A DNA stretch of 64,000 nucleotides, from positions 1 to 64,000 of the forward strand of contig NZ_ANHX01000002.1 of the NCBI RefSeq assembly GCF_000316035.1. Direction: 5' to 3'. The translations under genes and the position numbers were made by a program. This document shows positions 8,909-20,500 of the stretch, piece after piece (the stretch's first letter is position 1; each line of letters starts with the position of its first letter). The notes beneath the pieces are model-generated. The model worked only from the letters and a program-made list of their open reading frames with translations, was not told the DNA's origin and did not search any database. The stretch comes from Paenibacillus sp. PAMC 26794. GTDB lineage: Bacteria; Bacillota; Bacilli; Paenibacillales; Paenibacillaceae.

Positions 8909-11900
8909 ATGATTGACATGAGTCAGGAATACAAGATGGGAATGGACAAGTCACTGGGGCGGTCAATTCGGAAATTTATCTCAGATTATGGAGTGAATGC
9001 ACCATTTTTACTGGCTTCTGTTTGTGGTTATTATGAGAGTCTTATTTCTGGAAGTGATACATCATTTATTGAAGTGAACACTTCCGATGGGGAATCAAGT
9101 TCTCTACAGGTCCAAATGGACCAACAACTGCTGGTTGATGATTTTTTGAAACAACGGTTGAATGACCCATCGTGGCAGCAGCATTGTACATTTGGAATGA
9201 CCATTACGATGAATCTAGACCATATGATTTCGAATCGTTCCGATTGCAGGAATACTATAACGATGGGAATTACGGAAGAACAAGAACGGTTTTTAGTCAC
9301 ATACCAAACGTACTCTGAGCACATAACTCATCATATGATCAAGAAAATGCATACCCGATTACTAACCATCACCGAACAAATGATTAACGGTACGACTCTT
9401 TTACTACGAGACATAGAACTCATTAGCGATAATGAAAAGCAGGAAATGGTGACTAGCTTTAATAAAAGCAAAACTCCATACGATCAGAATTCGACATTTA
9501 TTGAGCTGTTTGAGGCACAGGTGGACCAGAACCCTGATTATATTGCTTTTGAATACAAAGGGGAGAAGATTAGTTACAAAGACTTCAATGGAAGAGCCAA
9601 TCGCGTGGGGCAAAAGTTGAGAGAGATGGGAGCTAAACCGGATCACATCATTGGAATTATTACAGAACGTTCCATTTCAATGATGGTGGGGATCTATGGA
9701 ATTCTGAAATCAGGAGCAGCATATATGCCGATAGATCCAGAATTGCCGGATCAGCGCATACATTATCTACTGGAAAATAGTGGATCTATGGTCATAGTAG
9801 CCGAGGATGCTTACATTGACCGCATTCGATCAATAACTTCTCATGCGATTTTAACGCTCTCTGTCGGTGATGAAGGAGTTGAGAACAATCTTGAACGGAT
9901 AAGCAAGCCTGAGAGCTTGGCCTACGTTATTTATACTTCTGGTACGACTGGGCTTCCCAAAGGGGTAATGGTTGAAAATCGAAACCTGGTGAATTTTACT
10001 CAATGGATGCTTCGAGATAAATTTACACAATATGACATTGTTTTGGCGAAAACGACCTATGCTTTTGATTTATCGATATGGGAATTGTTTGTTGCTCCTT
10101 TAGCTGGGGCTAAGGTCATACTTTTACCCAAGGAAGATGAAAAAGAACCCTCTCGGATTATGCAAACCATTAAGAAGTGTAAGGTAACCCGTACTTCATT
10201 CGTCCCTTCTGTATTAGAAGAATTTACGCTTGCAGCGGATTGGTCTGCACTATCGTCGTTAACACGAATTGTACTATCCGGAGAAGCTCTTCCACTTGCT
10301 TTGGCAGAGCGATTTTACTCATGTTCACGAGGTACGACCCAGCTAGTTAACTGTTACGGGCCTACAGAAGCAACGGTATTTGCAACATCTTATGCCGTTC
10401 CGCTGAATGAACCGTTAAGTGCTGTACATATTGGCAATCCGATTTCATACACGACCATCTATATTATGAATGAGGATCGAATCTGTGGTGTTGGTATGCC
10501 AGGCGAACTGTACATTGGCGGTGCAGGAATAACCAGAGGATACATCAACAAGCCTGATCTAACGGCTGAACGTTTTCTGGATAATCCATATTTTCCAGGT
10601 GAGAAAATTTACCGCACAGGTGACCTTGCCTGCTGGATGGATGGAGAAAATATCCAATATCTGGGTAGACTTGATGATCAGGTCAAAATTAGGGGTTATC
10701 GTATCGAACTTGCGGAAGTTACAAGCAAACTACGCAGTCTGGAAAAGATCAGTAACGCGGTTGTTATCAAACGAGAAGACAGAGGCTATCCCTATTTATG
10801 TGGATACTTTGTTGCTGAAGAGGAAATGGAGATCAATAGCATTAAACAGAGCTTGGCCGAATTTTTGCCTAAATACATGATTCCTTCACACCTTATCCAA
10901 ATGGATAAATTACCTGTCACTTCTAATGGGAAACTGGACAAGAGAGCCCTCCCGCAGCCAGATTTCGTGAGATCCGCTAATTATGTTCCGCCAGCCAATC
11001 CGACAGAAATACGGTTGACCGAAATTCTGCAAGAAGTGCTCGGACTACAGGAAGTTGGCATGACGGATCAATTTTTTGAACTTGGTGGTGATTCCCTGCG
11101 AGCAACTAGGCTGGTGAATCTTGTAGAGCAACGAATGAGTTCAAAACTTAGCATAAAAGATGTGTTTAATGCCCCAGTGGTGCAGGATTTGGTTCAAGTG
11201 ATTTCTCATTGCAAACAAGAATCTACCGATCTTTTTCCCTCACTGGTCAGGGAGCGCTTGGATGTTTATCCGATGAGTTATGCTCAAAAGCGTATGTTTG
11301 TTGTTCAGCAAATGGATACGGAAAGCTTAGCTTATAATGTGCCCTTTGCAATGCAAGTGAAGGGTAAGCTGGATGCACAACATTTTGCAAAAGTACTTCA
11401 AATGTTGCTTCAGCGTCATGAAATTCTCCGAACACACTTTGCTTACGAAGAAGGAGAATTCAGACAGATTATTGAGCAAGATGCCGAACCGATTTTCAGT
11501 ATGCTTGATGGCAGTATGGAAGACTTTCCGCAATTGGTCCAAAATTTTGTCCGTCCATTTGATTTGGGCAAAATGCCACTCATGCGAACAGGAATGATGT
11601 ATGGAACAGATGGCGTGACCTTGCTGTTATTTGACATTCATCACATTATTTTTGACGACGGCTCCAAAGCTTTATTATTACATGATCTTGAACAGTTATA
11701 TAACGGCAAGATATTGCCTCCGCTAGATTCACAATATAAAGACTACAGCCTCTGGCAAAACTCAAGAGACTTGCAAGTACAGGCAGATTACTGGCTATCT
11801 CAGTTTAATGATGAGATTCCAGTTTTAAATTTGAAGACCGATTATCCTAGACCGATGCAGCAAAGTTATCGTGGTAGCAGTATCACGACCTATATTAATG

Positions 11901-14900
11901 CTGAATTACATCGACAGGTGAAAGAGTGGAGTAAACGTAGCAACACGACTCCGTATATGTTGTTAATGAGCTGCTTTATGTATTTGCTGAACCGGTATAG
12001 CAGACAAGAAGAAGTAATCATTGGAAGTCCGATAGCAGGCCGGGTCCATCCGGAAACCGAGCACATGCTGGGTATGTTTGTGAATACGCTGGCCATCAAA
12101 GCGGAGTTTAGGGAGAAGCAGACTTTTCGTGAACTATTGCAGCAGATTCGGGAGAAATGCTTGGAAGCTTACGAACATCAAGAGTATCCCTTTGAACAAT
12201 TGGTTGAGAAAAGTGGTGTGGAACGTGATCCTTCACGTCACCCTATATTTGATGTCATGTTCGTACTTCAGGACAATGTCCAGGCACCTGCATCCCTAGG
12301 TGGATTTAAATCTTCTTTTGTCCCTCTACAGAGTGTTGCATCTTCTTTTGATCTCACACTCAGTATTGAGGAAGGAGGCAACGGGTACGATCTTCAGTGG
12401 GAATATTGCCAAGATATTTTTAAGCAATCATCTATTTCCCATATGGCTACTCATTTTGAAAGCATAATAAAGCAATGTCTGCAGAACCCAGATCTGCCAT
12501 TATCCTCAATGAATTGGTTAAGTGCAAAAGAAAAGGAAACCGTACTTAAAACTTTTAATGACAATGAGTTTGCCTTACCCACGGGGAATACATTAAATTC
12601 CTTATTTGAAGATCGAGTTGAAAAGTCTCCAAACCAAATTGCTGTTGAATATGGATCAGATTTTCTTACGTATACCGATTTGAATAAAAGAGCCAATGCG
12701 GTAGCCAAACAATTACGAACTCTAGGTGTGGTTCCCGATCAGATTGTTGGGCTTGCGCTGGAGCGATGCACAGACATGATCGTCGGAATGCTTGGCATTC
12801 TGAAAGCAGGAGGAGCTTACCTACCTATCGATCCTAATTATCCAGTTGAACGCATCAAATATATGCTTCAGGATAGTTCGGTTACATGTGTTGTAACAGG
12901 TCAAGGGAGTGAAAAAGTAGCGGAGATTCTAAAGAACACGCATGTCATTCAACTTGAAAAATATCGGAACAAGGTAGAGAAAAATCTACCATCTGTGTCG
13001 AAGCCGGATCACTTGGCGTATGTCATTTATACTTCGGGAACAACGGGTAAACCCAAAGGCGTTATGATTGAGCACCTTCATGTGGTTAACCAAGCTGTAT
13101 GGCAGATGACAGTAGGAAATTATGACGAGCATAGTATGGTTATCCAAAAAACGACGCACGTATTTGATGGATCTGTATGGGAGATATTTCCTTGTCTGAT
13201 TGCAGGAAGCAAACTAAAGATTATCGACGATTCCCAGCATCAGGATCCTGAACAACTGCTTGAAATCATGCCGGGTAGTCACATAGCACTAATTCCTTCT
13301 ATGTTACGGATCGCTATGGAATACGCAGAAGAACAGAATAAAACGGATAAACTTCGAGCGGTAAAACAAATATATTTGGCGGCTGAGCCTGTGACTTCTG
13401 AGCTGCTTCAAAAATTTGATGAAATAACGGAAGGAGCAATGGATCGTCTAAGCAATCTCTATGGTCCTACGGAAGCAACGGTTACAGCAACTTCCTATTC
13501 ATTCAAAAGGGGTAACAGCGCGCTGGCTTCCATCGGTAAACCTATTTTTAATACCCATATATATATCATGAACGATTTGCAGCTATGCGGAGTAGGTATT
13601 CCAGGTGAGCTTTGCATTGCAGGGGCAGGTGTGGCCAGAGGGTACATGAATTTGCCGGAGCTCACGGAAGAGAAATTTGTGAAGGACCCCTTTCATGAAG
13701 ATGGACGAATGTATAGATCGGGTGATTTGGCACGTTGGACCGAAGATGGCAATATCGAATTCTTAGGCAGGATCGGTGAACAGGTTAAAATCAGGGGATT
13801 CCGCATCGAAGTCAGCGAGGTAGAGAGTAAGCTGAGAGAAATTAAAAATGTCCTGGATGCAGCTTGTGTACAGGTCAAAGTAAATGATGAACTTTTTCTT
13901 GCCGGATATGTTGTGGGTGAAGAAATTGAAGGACCTACCTATATTCGTGAGGAGATAAGTAAAATGCTGCCTTCGTATATGGTGCCTTCGTTTATCAAAG
14001 TGATTTCGCAACTCCCGTTAACGTCAAATGGCAAACTAGATAAACGTGCTTTGCCTATACCTTATCTGGAGGATTCAAATCCGGTAGACGAGTTCCTGAA
14101 TGAGACAGAAAGTGCTGTTCAGCAGGCTTTCATGGAGGTTTTAGGAATCAACAAAGTCAGCCTGGATGATAGTTTCTTTGATCTGGGTGGCCACTCACTT
14201 CGTGCTATGCGATTAATCAACAAGCTAAATAAAAGTTTAGGTCAACGATTAGCGATACGTGAGATTTTAATGGCCAGAACTGTTAGAAATATTGCAGGGT
14301 TATTCTCGGCAGTGAAACATTCAGATGTATACGATCCGATTGAATTTCTGGTAGAGAGAGAATGGTACCCCGTCAGTGCAGCCCAGCAAAGAATTTATAT
14401 GATTCATGAAATGCAGGGAAGTAACGTTACGTATAACATTCCTATGATCTTCAGAGCAAACAAACTGGATTTGCATCGACTGAAAACAGCATTGGCGAGG
14501 TTATGCGAGCGATACGAACTAATGAGAACATCTTTCTCTATACAAGATGGGGATGTCCGTCAAACCATCGCTAATCACGTAGATTGGGAGTTATGGCATA
14601 GCGACACAAACCATAAATCTGTACCAGAATTATTAACGCAATTTGTTCAGCCTTTTAATCTGAGTGAAGCTCCACTGTGGAGAGTCGGGGTACATGAAAT
14701 GTCGGAGCAAGAAAGTTTGCTGATGATCGATATTCATCATATTATTTTCGACGAAGGTTCTAAGCATACATTCATAAATGACCTGCTGCATCTTTATAAT
14801 GGGGATACTCTGCCTGAGCTCAAACTTCAATATAAAGATTATGCTGTGTGGGAACTACGCCGTGATTTGCATAGACAGGAACAATACTGGCTGAACGAGT

Positions 14901-17509
14901 TTGCTGAAGATTGTCCTGTTCTGGATCTGCAAACCGACTTTCCTCGACCGCGTCAACAAAGTCACAATGGCGATAGCATTGATTTTCCATTGGATAAAGA
15001 AACAAGCAATCTCATTAAAGGTCTCGCCCGTCATCACGGTACGACCAAATATGCAGTCTTGATGTCTGTATTCATGCTCATCCTGCATAGGTACAGCAGA
15101 CAAAATACTGTAGTGGTAGGAAGTCCGGTGTCAGGAAGAGTACATCCAGAAACAGAGGATATGTTGGGTATGTTTGTTAACACCTTACCTATCAAAGGAG
15201 AAATACAGCCTGAATATACTTTTGTCATGCTACTGAAGCATGTCCAGGAAAAGCTTCTTGCTGCAGGGGAGAACCAGGAATATCCGTTTGATCAGTTGGC
15301 AGATAACGTGTCTACGGAGCGAGATCCATCGCGCAACCCGATCTTTGATGTTGTGTTTGTATTTAACGAAAAGCAGTCGGAGCTGAGCGTGAAAGGGACC
15401 CGGTTGTTACCTGTTAAGTTGGACAGTTTGTCTGCTACATTCGATTTGACTGTCAGCATGGCCGAAACGGATATCGGCTACAATCTCCATTGGGAATATT
15501 GCACTGATCTGTTCGTGAAAGAAACAATAGCAAGAATGGCAAATCATTACGATGTAATGCTAAAGGCAGTATTGTCTCAGCCAGAAGAAGAGTTGACTCA
15601 TTTTCCAATGCTGTCAGAAAAGGAAAATAAATTCATCATACAACGATTTAATGCAACGGATAGGGCTTATCCGTCTGACCGAAGCGTGGTGGATCTATTC
15701 TATTCTCAGGCTGCATCGACCCCTGATCAGCTAGCTGTCGTATCAGGCGAAGAGCAGTTGACGTACCATGAACTGGAGCAACGTTCCAGTCGGCTGGCAG
15801 AGCAGTTACGGCGAGCAGGTGTAAAGCGCGGAGATTACGTTGGTATCATGGCAGAGCGGAATACACATACGATCACGGGAATTTTGGCGATTTTGAAGGT
15901 CGGAGCAGCGTACATGCCGATTGATCCCAAATTTCCGGATCAGCGAATAGCTTACATGCTGAAGGATAGCCGGGCCAAAGTAGTCCTGATCGGTGTACAG
16001 ATGCCAGAAGCACTTAAAACCATTGAAGTTATGATCTTGTCCATGCTGGCATCCGAAGGAGCGCGGGAAGAAGTCGCCTTTCCGGCTGAGACTGTGGGAC
16101 AAGTCGTGGAAGAGGGTACAGGTGTAGACTGGCCTGTTCATGCTGATGACGTTGCTTATCTGATGTACACATCAGGAACGACAGGTGAACCGAAAGGGGT
16201 CATGGTAGAGCACCGAAGCATTAACCGACTGGTAAAAGAGACGAACTATGCTGATTTTACCGATGCCCGAATCCTGCAAACCGGTTCTTTATCGTTTGAT
16301 GCCTCGACTTTTGAGATATGGGGAGCCCTGCTTAATGGGGGTTGTCTGTACTTGGTTGATGAGGAAGTATTGACTGATCCAGCAAGCCTAAAACAGGCTG
16401 TTACTCACTATCAAATTAATACGATGTGGCTAACGGTTTCCTTGTTTAATTATATCGTTGCTGAGCAAGTGGATGTGTTTGAGCCTGTCTCTCAATTGAT
16501 CATTGGAGGGGAACAGGTATCATTCCAACATATTCAGCATTTAAGAGAGGCGAACTCTCGCATTCGGATCGTTAACGGGTATGGACCGACGGAAAGTACA
16601 ACATTTGCAGTTACCTTTGATATCGGTCAGGATATGACGATGCCAATCCCGATCGGTAAGCCGATTTCCAATACTCAGATATATATTCTTGAAAACGAAG
16701 GGCTATGCGGTATAGGTGTACCAGGAGAAATTTGCATAGGGGGGGATGGCCTTGCAAGAGGTTACCTGAACCTAGAAAAACTAACCACAGAACGCTTCAG
16801 GTTTCATCCAATGCTTTCGGGACAGCGTTTATACCATACAGGTGACCTTGGGCGCTGGCGGGAAGATGGTAACATTGAATATCTTGGAAGGATGGATCAG
16901 CAGGTCAAAATTCGTGGTTTCCGAATTGAACTGGAAGAGATTGTAGCCCATTTGCGATCCTGTCCTGGTGTTCAGAATGCGGTTGTTACGATATGGAAGG
17001 ATAACGATGAAAAGTTTCTATGTGGTTATCTTGTGAGTGATGATCAGCTGGATTTGTCACAAGTAAGAAAACGCTTAGAAGAGGAACTGCCATCGTATAT
17101 GGTGCCATCGCATTTAGAACAGCTGGATAGTTTACCTCTAACACCAAACGGTAAGCTGGATCAAAAAGCGTTACCTAAGCCTGATTTTAAAGCTAGCAGG
17201 GTCTACATTGCACCTAGCAATCCAACAGAGACAGTGATCGTCGATGCAATTAGTACTATATTAGGCGTGGAGCAGGTCAGCATAGAAGATAACTTTTTTG
17301 AACTAGGGGGGCATTCCCTCAAGGCGACCAGACTGGTGAACGCGATAGATCAGGCTCTCGGCGTCAGACTTACACTACGGGATATTTTAATGGAGCGCAC
17401 GGCAAAGAACCTGTCTGTACTGGTTAGTTCTAAGAAAGAGACTCAAGATTCGAATACTTCAGACTCAAACTACTCATATATCGCAGTGGCATTAGAAGAG
17501 GAGGACTAA
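8909..17509 (+). CDS. nonribosomal peptide synthetase, three modules
   Basis: A 2866-residue synthetase. Order: C-lobe remnant of a condensation domain without HHxxxD (1-185), A1 (195-685), T1 (GGDSL, Ser about 729), C2 (HHIIFDD, His 911/912), A2 (1227-1715), T2 (GGHSL, Ser about 1763), C3 (HHIIFDE, His 1943/1944), A3 (2259-2755), T3 (GGHSL, Ser about 2803). Each A domain has YTSGTTG, YGPTE, TGDL or SGDL, and NGKLD. Hand-read specificity codes: A1 DLWSVSCVFK, A2 DGWLYALVTK, A3 DAFWIGGTFK; the last is the classic valine code, the others I cannot assign. No epimerase or thioesterase domain. ATG 8909 follows TGGAGG. It ends five bases before the next synthetase. The truncated first C domain marks it as the initiating enzyme. 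Confidence 0.95.
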   Translation: MIDMSQEYKMGMDKSLGRSIRKFISDYGVNAPFLLASVCGYYESLISGSDTSFIEVNTSDGESSSLQVQMDQQLLVDDFLKQRLNDPSWQQHCTFGMTITMNLDHMISNRSDCRNTITMGITEEQERFLVTYQTYSEHITHHMIKKMHTRLLTITEQMINGTTLLLRDIELISDNEKQEMVTSFNKSKTPYDQNSTFIELFEAQVDQNPDYIAFEYKGEKISYKDFNGRANRVGQKLREMGAKPDHIIGIITERSISMMVGIYGILKSGAAYMPIDPELPDQRIHYLLENSGSMVIVAEDAYIDRIRSITSHAILTLSVGDEGVENNLERISKPESLAYVIYTSGTTGLPKGVMVENRNLVNFTQWMLRDKFTQYDIVLAKTTYAFDLSIWELFVAPLAGAKVILLPKEDEKEPSRIMQTIKKCKVTRTSFVPSVLEEFTLAADWSALSSLTRIVLSGEALPLALAERFYSCSRGTTQLVNCYGPTEATVFATSYAVPLNEPLSAVHIGNPISYTTIYIMNEDRICGVGMPGELYIGGAGITRGYINKPDLTAERFLDNPYFPGEKIYRTGDLACWMDGENIQYLGRLDDQVKIRGYRIELAEVTSKLRSLEKISNAVVIKREDRGYPYLCGYFVAEEEMEINSIKQSLAEFLPKYMIPSHLIQMDKLPVTSNGKLDKRALPQPDFVRSANYVPPANPTEIRLTEILQEVLGLQEVGMTDQFFELGGDSLRATRLVNLVEQRMSSKLSIKDVFNAPVVQDLVQVISHCKQESTDLFPSLVRERLDVYPMSYAQKRMFVVQQMDTESLAYNVPFAMQVKGKLDAQHFAKVLQMLLQRHEILRTHFAYEEGEFRQIIEQDAEPIFSMLDGSMEDFPQLVQNFVRPFDLGKMPLMRTGMMYGTDGVTLLLFDIHHIIFDDGSKALLLHDLEQLYNGKILPPLDSQYKDYSLWQNSRDLQVQADYWLSQFNDEIPVLNLKTDYPRPMQQSYRGSSITTYINAELHRQVKEWSKRSNTTPYMLLMSCFMYLLNRYSRQEEVIIGSPIAGRVHPETEHMLGMFVNTLAIKAEFREKQTFRELLQQIREKCLEAYEHQEYPFEQLVEKSGVERDPSRHPIFDVMFVLQDNVQAPASLGGFKSSFVPLQSVASSFDLTLSIEEGGNGYDLQWEYCQDIFKQSSISHMATHFESIIKQCLQNPDLPLSSMNWLSAKEKETVLKTFNDNEFALPTGNTLNSLFEDRVEKSPNQIAVEYGSDFLTYTDLNKRANAVAKQLRTLGVVPDQIVGLALERCTDMIVGMLGILKAGGAYLPIDPNYPVERIKYMLQDSSVTCVVTGQGSEKVAEILKNTHVIQLEKYRNKVEKNLPSVSKPDHLAYVIYTSGTTGKPKGVMIEHLHVVNQAVWQMTVGNYDEHSMVIQKTTHVFDGSVWEIFPCLIAGSKLKIIDDSQHQDPEQLLEIMPGSHIALIPSMLRIAMEYAEEQNKTDKLRAVKQIYLAAEPVTSELLQKFDEITEGAMDRLSNLYGPTEATVTATSYSFKRGNSALASIGKPIFNTHIYIMNDLQLCGVGIPGELCIAGAGVARGYMNLPELTEEKFVKDPFHEDGRMYRSGDLARWTEDGNIEFLGRIGEQVKIRGFRIEVSEVESKLREIKNVLDAACVQVKVNDELFLAGYVVGEEIEGPTYIREEISKMLPSYMVPSFIKVISQLPLTSNGKLDKRALPIPYLEDSNPVDEFLNETESAVQQAFMEVLGINKVSLDDSFFDLGGHSLRAMRLINKLNKSLGQRLAIREILMARTVRNIAGLFSAVKHSDVYDPIEFLVEREWYPVSAAQQRIYMIHEMQGSNVTYNIPMIFRANKLDLHRLKTALARLCERYELMRTSFSIQDGDVRQTIANHVDWELWHSDTNHKSVPELLTQFVQPFNLSEAPLWRVGVHEMSEQESLLMIDIHHIIFDEGSKHTFINDLLHLYNGDTLPELKLQYKDYAVWELRRDLHRQEQYWLNEFAEDCPVLDLQTDFPRPRQQSHNGDSIDFPLDKETSNLIKGLARHHGTTKYAVLMSVFMLILHRYSRQNTVVVGSPVSGRVHPETEDMLGMFVNTLPIKGEIQPEYTFVMLLKHVQEKLLAAGENQEYPFDQLADNVSTERDPSRNPIFDVVFVFNEKQSELSVKGTRLLPVKLDSLSATFDLTVSMAETDIGYNLHWEYCTDLFVKETIARMANHYDVMLKAVLSQPEEELTHFPMLSEKENKFIIQRFNATDRAYPSDRSVVDLFYSQAASTPDQLAVVSGEEQLTYHELEQRSSRLAEQLRRAGVKRGDYVGIMAERNTHTITGILAILKVGAAYMPIDPKFPDQRIAYMLKDSRAKVVLIGVQMPEALKTIEVMILSMLASEGAREEVAFPAETVGQVVEEGTGVDWPVHADDVAYLMYTSGTTGEPKGVMVEHRSINRLVKETNYADFTDARILQTGSLSFDASTFEIWGALLNGGCLYLVDEEVLTDPASLKQAVTHYQINTMWLTVSLFNYIVAEQVDVFEPVSQLIIGGEQVSFQHIQHLREANSRIRIVNGYGPTESTTFAVTFDIGQDMTMPIPIGKPISNTQIYILENEGLCGIGVPGEICIGGDGLARGYLNLEKLTTERFRFHPMLSGQRLYHTGDLGRWREDGNIEYLGRMDQQVKIRGFRIELEEIVAHLRSCPGVQNAVVTIWKDNDEKFLCGYLVSDDQLDLSQVRKRLEEELPSYMVPSHLEQLDSLPLTPNGKLDQKALPKPDFKASRVYIAPSNPTETVIVDAISTILGVEQVSIEDNFFELGGHSLKATRLVNAIDQALGVRLTLRDILMERTAKNLSVLVSSKKETQDSNTSDSNYSYIAVALEEED

Positions 17510-17514
17510 CAATC

Positions 17515-20500
17515 ATGAGTAAAAAATATCGAATGAGTTCAGCACAGAAAAGAATGTTCGCCATTACCGAGATGCATGGAAACGATATTGTCTATAATGT
17601 CCCGATGCTTTGGAAAATTGAGGGGCAGATTGATGTGGAGCGTTTACAGCGCTCCTTCTCTCAGCTTTGTGCAAGGCACGAGCCTCTCAGAACCTATTTT
17701 GTACATCAAAAAGATAAGTTTTTACAAGTGGTTAAGGAAGAGGGCGATATCTTTCTTGACTATGAAGAAGCATCCGAAGAACAGATACAACAGTTGTTCA
17801 AGGAACATGTGAGACCGTTTAACCTCAATGAAGCTCCTCTGATGCGAGCTAAAATAGTCCGGATTTCATCCAATGAGCACGTCCTAATGCTCGATATCCA
17901 CCATATTATTTTTGATGATGGAACTAAACACGTCCTGCTTTCTGACCTTTGCCAGTTCTATAACAATGAGGAAATACCTCCTCTGCGTATTCAATATAAG
18001 GATTACAGCGCCTGGTTAAATTCAAGGGATATGCGTGAGCAGGAGCGCTACTGGACAGAAGAGTTTTCTGGAGAAGTCTCTACGCTTGATTTAAAAACAG
18101 ATTATCCAAGACCGCAGCAGCAGCAATACGGAGGGCGAAGCATAGATCTATTATTACCGCTGGAACTTAAAGCGCGGGTTAAACAGTTAAGTCATCATAG
18201 TGGTGCGACAGAATATATGATTTTACTGGCTTGTTTCATGGTACTGATGAATCGTTACACTCGTCAGGACGAGATTGTCGTCGGAAGCCCTATAGCTGGC
18301 CGTGTTCATGCAGAGACAGACGAGATGTTGGGAATGTTTGTGAACACATTAGCTATACGTGGGGAATTCCGGACCGGAATGACCTTTCTAACGTTGTTGA
18401 GTCAGATTCAGGAGCGATGCTTGAAAGCTTATGAAAATCAGGAATATCCATTTGACGAATTGGTAGAAAAAATTGGTGTAGAACGTGACCCCTCTCGTAA
18501 TCCGTTGTTTGATGTCATGTTTGTCCTGCAAAAGAATGAACAAGGAAGCTTTAAACTTGGCGATACACTCTTAACATCTATGGATGTAGGTCTTACCGTA
18601 GCGAAGTTTGATCTCACCGTGAGTGTGGAAGAGGTAGAAGAGGGTTACAACGTGAACTGGGAATATTGTGATGCTTTGTTTGCTGCAGATACGCTTCAGC
18701 ATATGGCACTGCAATTTAAAGAACTTGTAGGGGAGATCATGGCCCAGCCAGATCTTGTACTTAGCGAGCTTGGACTGATAACTTCGGCCGAACAAAAAAA
18801 GGTATTAGCCGAATTTAATAACACTGAACGGGAATGTAACCTTGAAAAGACAGCTATTATGCTGTTTGAGGACCAGGTTGCGCGTGCTCCAGAGCATATT
18901 GCTGTGGAATTTCAAGGACGGGTATTAACTTATCGTGAGCTGAATGCAAGAGCTAATGCAGTTGGTGCTGCTTTACTAGAAAAAGGAGTAGGTCCGGATC
19001 AAATCGTGGCTTTGATTGCAACACGTTCTCTGGATATGATTATTGGCATCTACGGTATTTTAAAAGCTGGAGCTGCCTATCTACCAATTGATCCGGAGCA
19101 GCCATTAGAGCGTATTCGCTATATTATTGAAGATAGTGGAACAAGCCACATCGTCTTTGAGGAGAACACTAAAAAAACTGCGGCTGCGCTGGAAGAACAA
19201 CAGGGAGTACAGATATTAAATGTAGCAGAGGTGCAGGAAGAGATTGATGAAAATCCTCAACCTTCAGCTAGGCCAGAACATCTGGCCTATGTTATATACA
19301 CTTCCGGTACGACGGGTCAGCCCAAGGGTGTGTTGGTAGAAAATAGAAATCTGGTCAATTTGGTTTCATGGCAGCGTTCAACGGGCGAGCTTCATGAAGA
19401 CAGCGTAATGCTGCAGAAATCCACTTATATTTTTGATGCAGCTGTATGGGAAATATTTTCAATCCTCCTTGCTGGAGGAAAACTTGTCCTCGCAACTGAA
19501 TCGGAAAATAGGGACCCGAAAGAGCTGCTGGAGTTGATAGCCAAAACGCAGGTAACTCATGCTCTGATTGTTCCATCTTCATTCAGAATGATTCTGGAAT
19601 ATGCAGAGCTGCATCAATTAGCTGAACAGTTGATGTCTTTGCAAAAAATTTATTTGGGTGCCGAACCTCTTACACCTGATTTGATAAGCAAATATACGCA
19701 ACTGACAGGTAGTGGAACGGACAGGCTGGTTAATTTATATGGGCCTACAGAGGCTACGGTTTGTGCGACCTATATGCAGCTTGAGGAAGACTATGGAGGC
19801 AACGTCCCTATTGGTCGGCCGCTGTGGAATACGCAGATTTATATATTGCAGGATGATTGGTTATGTGGATATGGAATACCTGGTGAGTTATGTATCGGTG
19901 GAGCAGGCGTGGCCAGAGGATATCTTAATCGAACAGATTTAACTAACGAAAAATTCGTCTCCAATCCTTATGTTCCTGGTGGTCGCATATATCGAACCGG
20001 AGATTTAGCTCGATGGAAGACAGATGGAACGATTGAATATCTCGGCAGAATTGGAGATCAGGTTAAAATCCGGGGGTACCGTGTAGAACCAGGTGAGATC
20101 GAGACTCATTTACGCAATATAGAATCCGTCCAGGATGCTGTTGTAGTCGTTAAAACGGATAATACTCGTAGTGATTATCTGTGTGCTTATGTAGTCGGCG
20201 AAGGCGAGCTGGACGGGGAGCGAATTCGGGAGAATCTGCGCAGCATCCTGCCTTCATACATGGTGCCATCTTATGTGGTACAGCTGGAGGCTCTACCGCT
20301 GACAAGGAACGGGAAACTGGACAAGAAAGCACTGCCAGAACCGGACCGGACTTCGACGCAGACGTACACTGCACCGCGGAACGCACTGGAGGAAGTCATT
20401 GCTACTGTATTCCGAGAAGTTCTGGGACTTGAACAGGTCGGCATTGATGATGACTTCTACACACTGGGCGGGGATTCGATCAAAGCCATCCGCATTCTGT

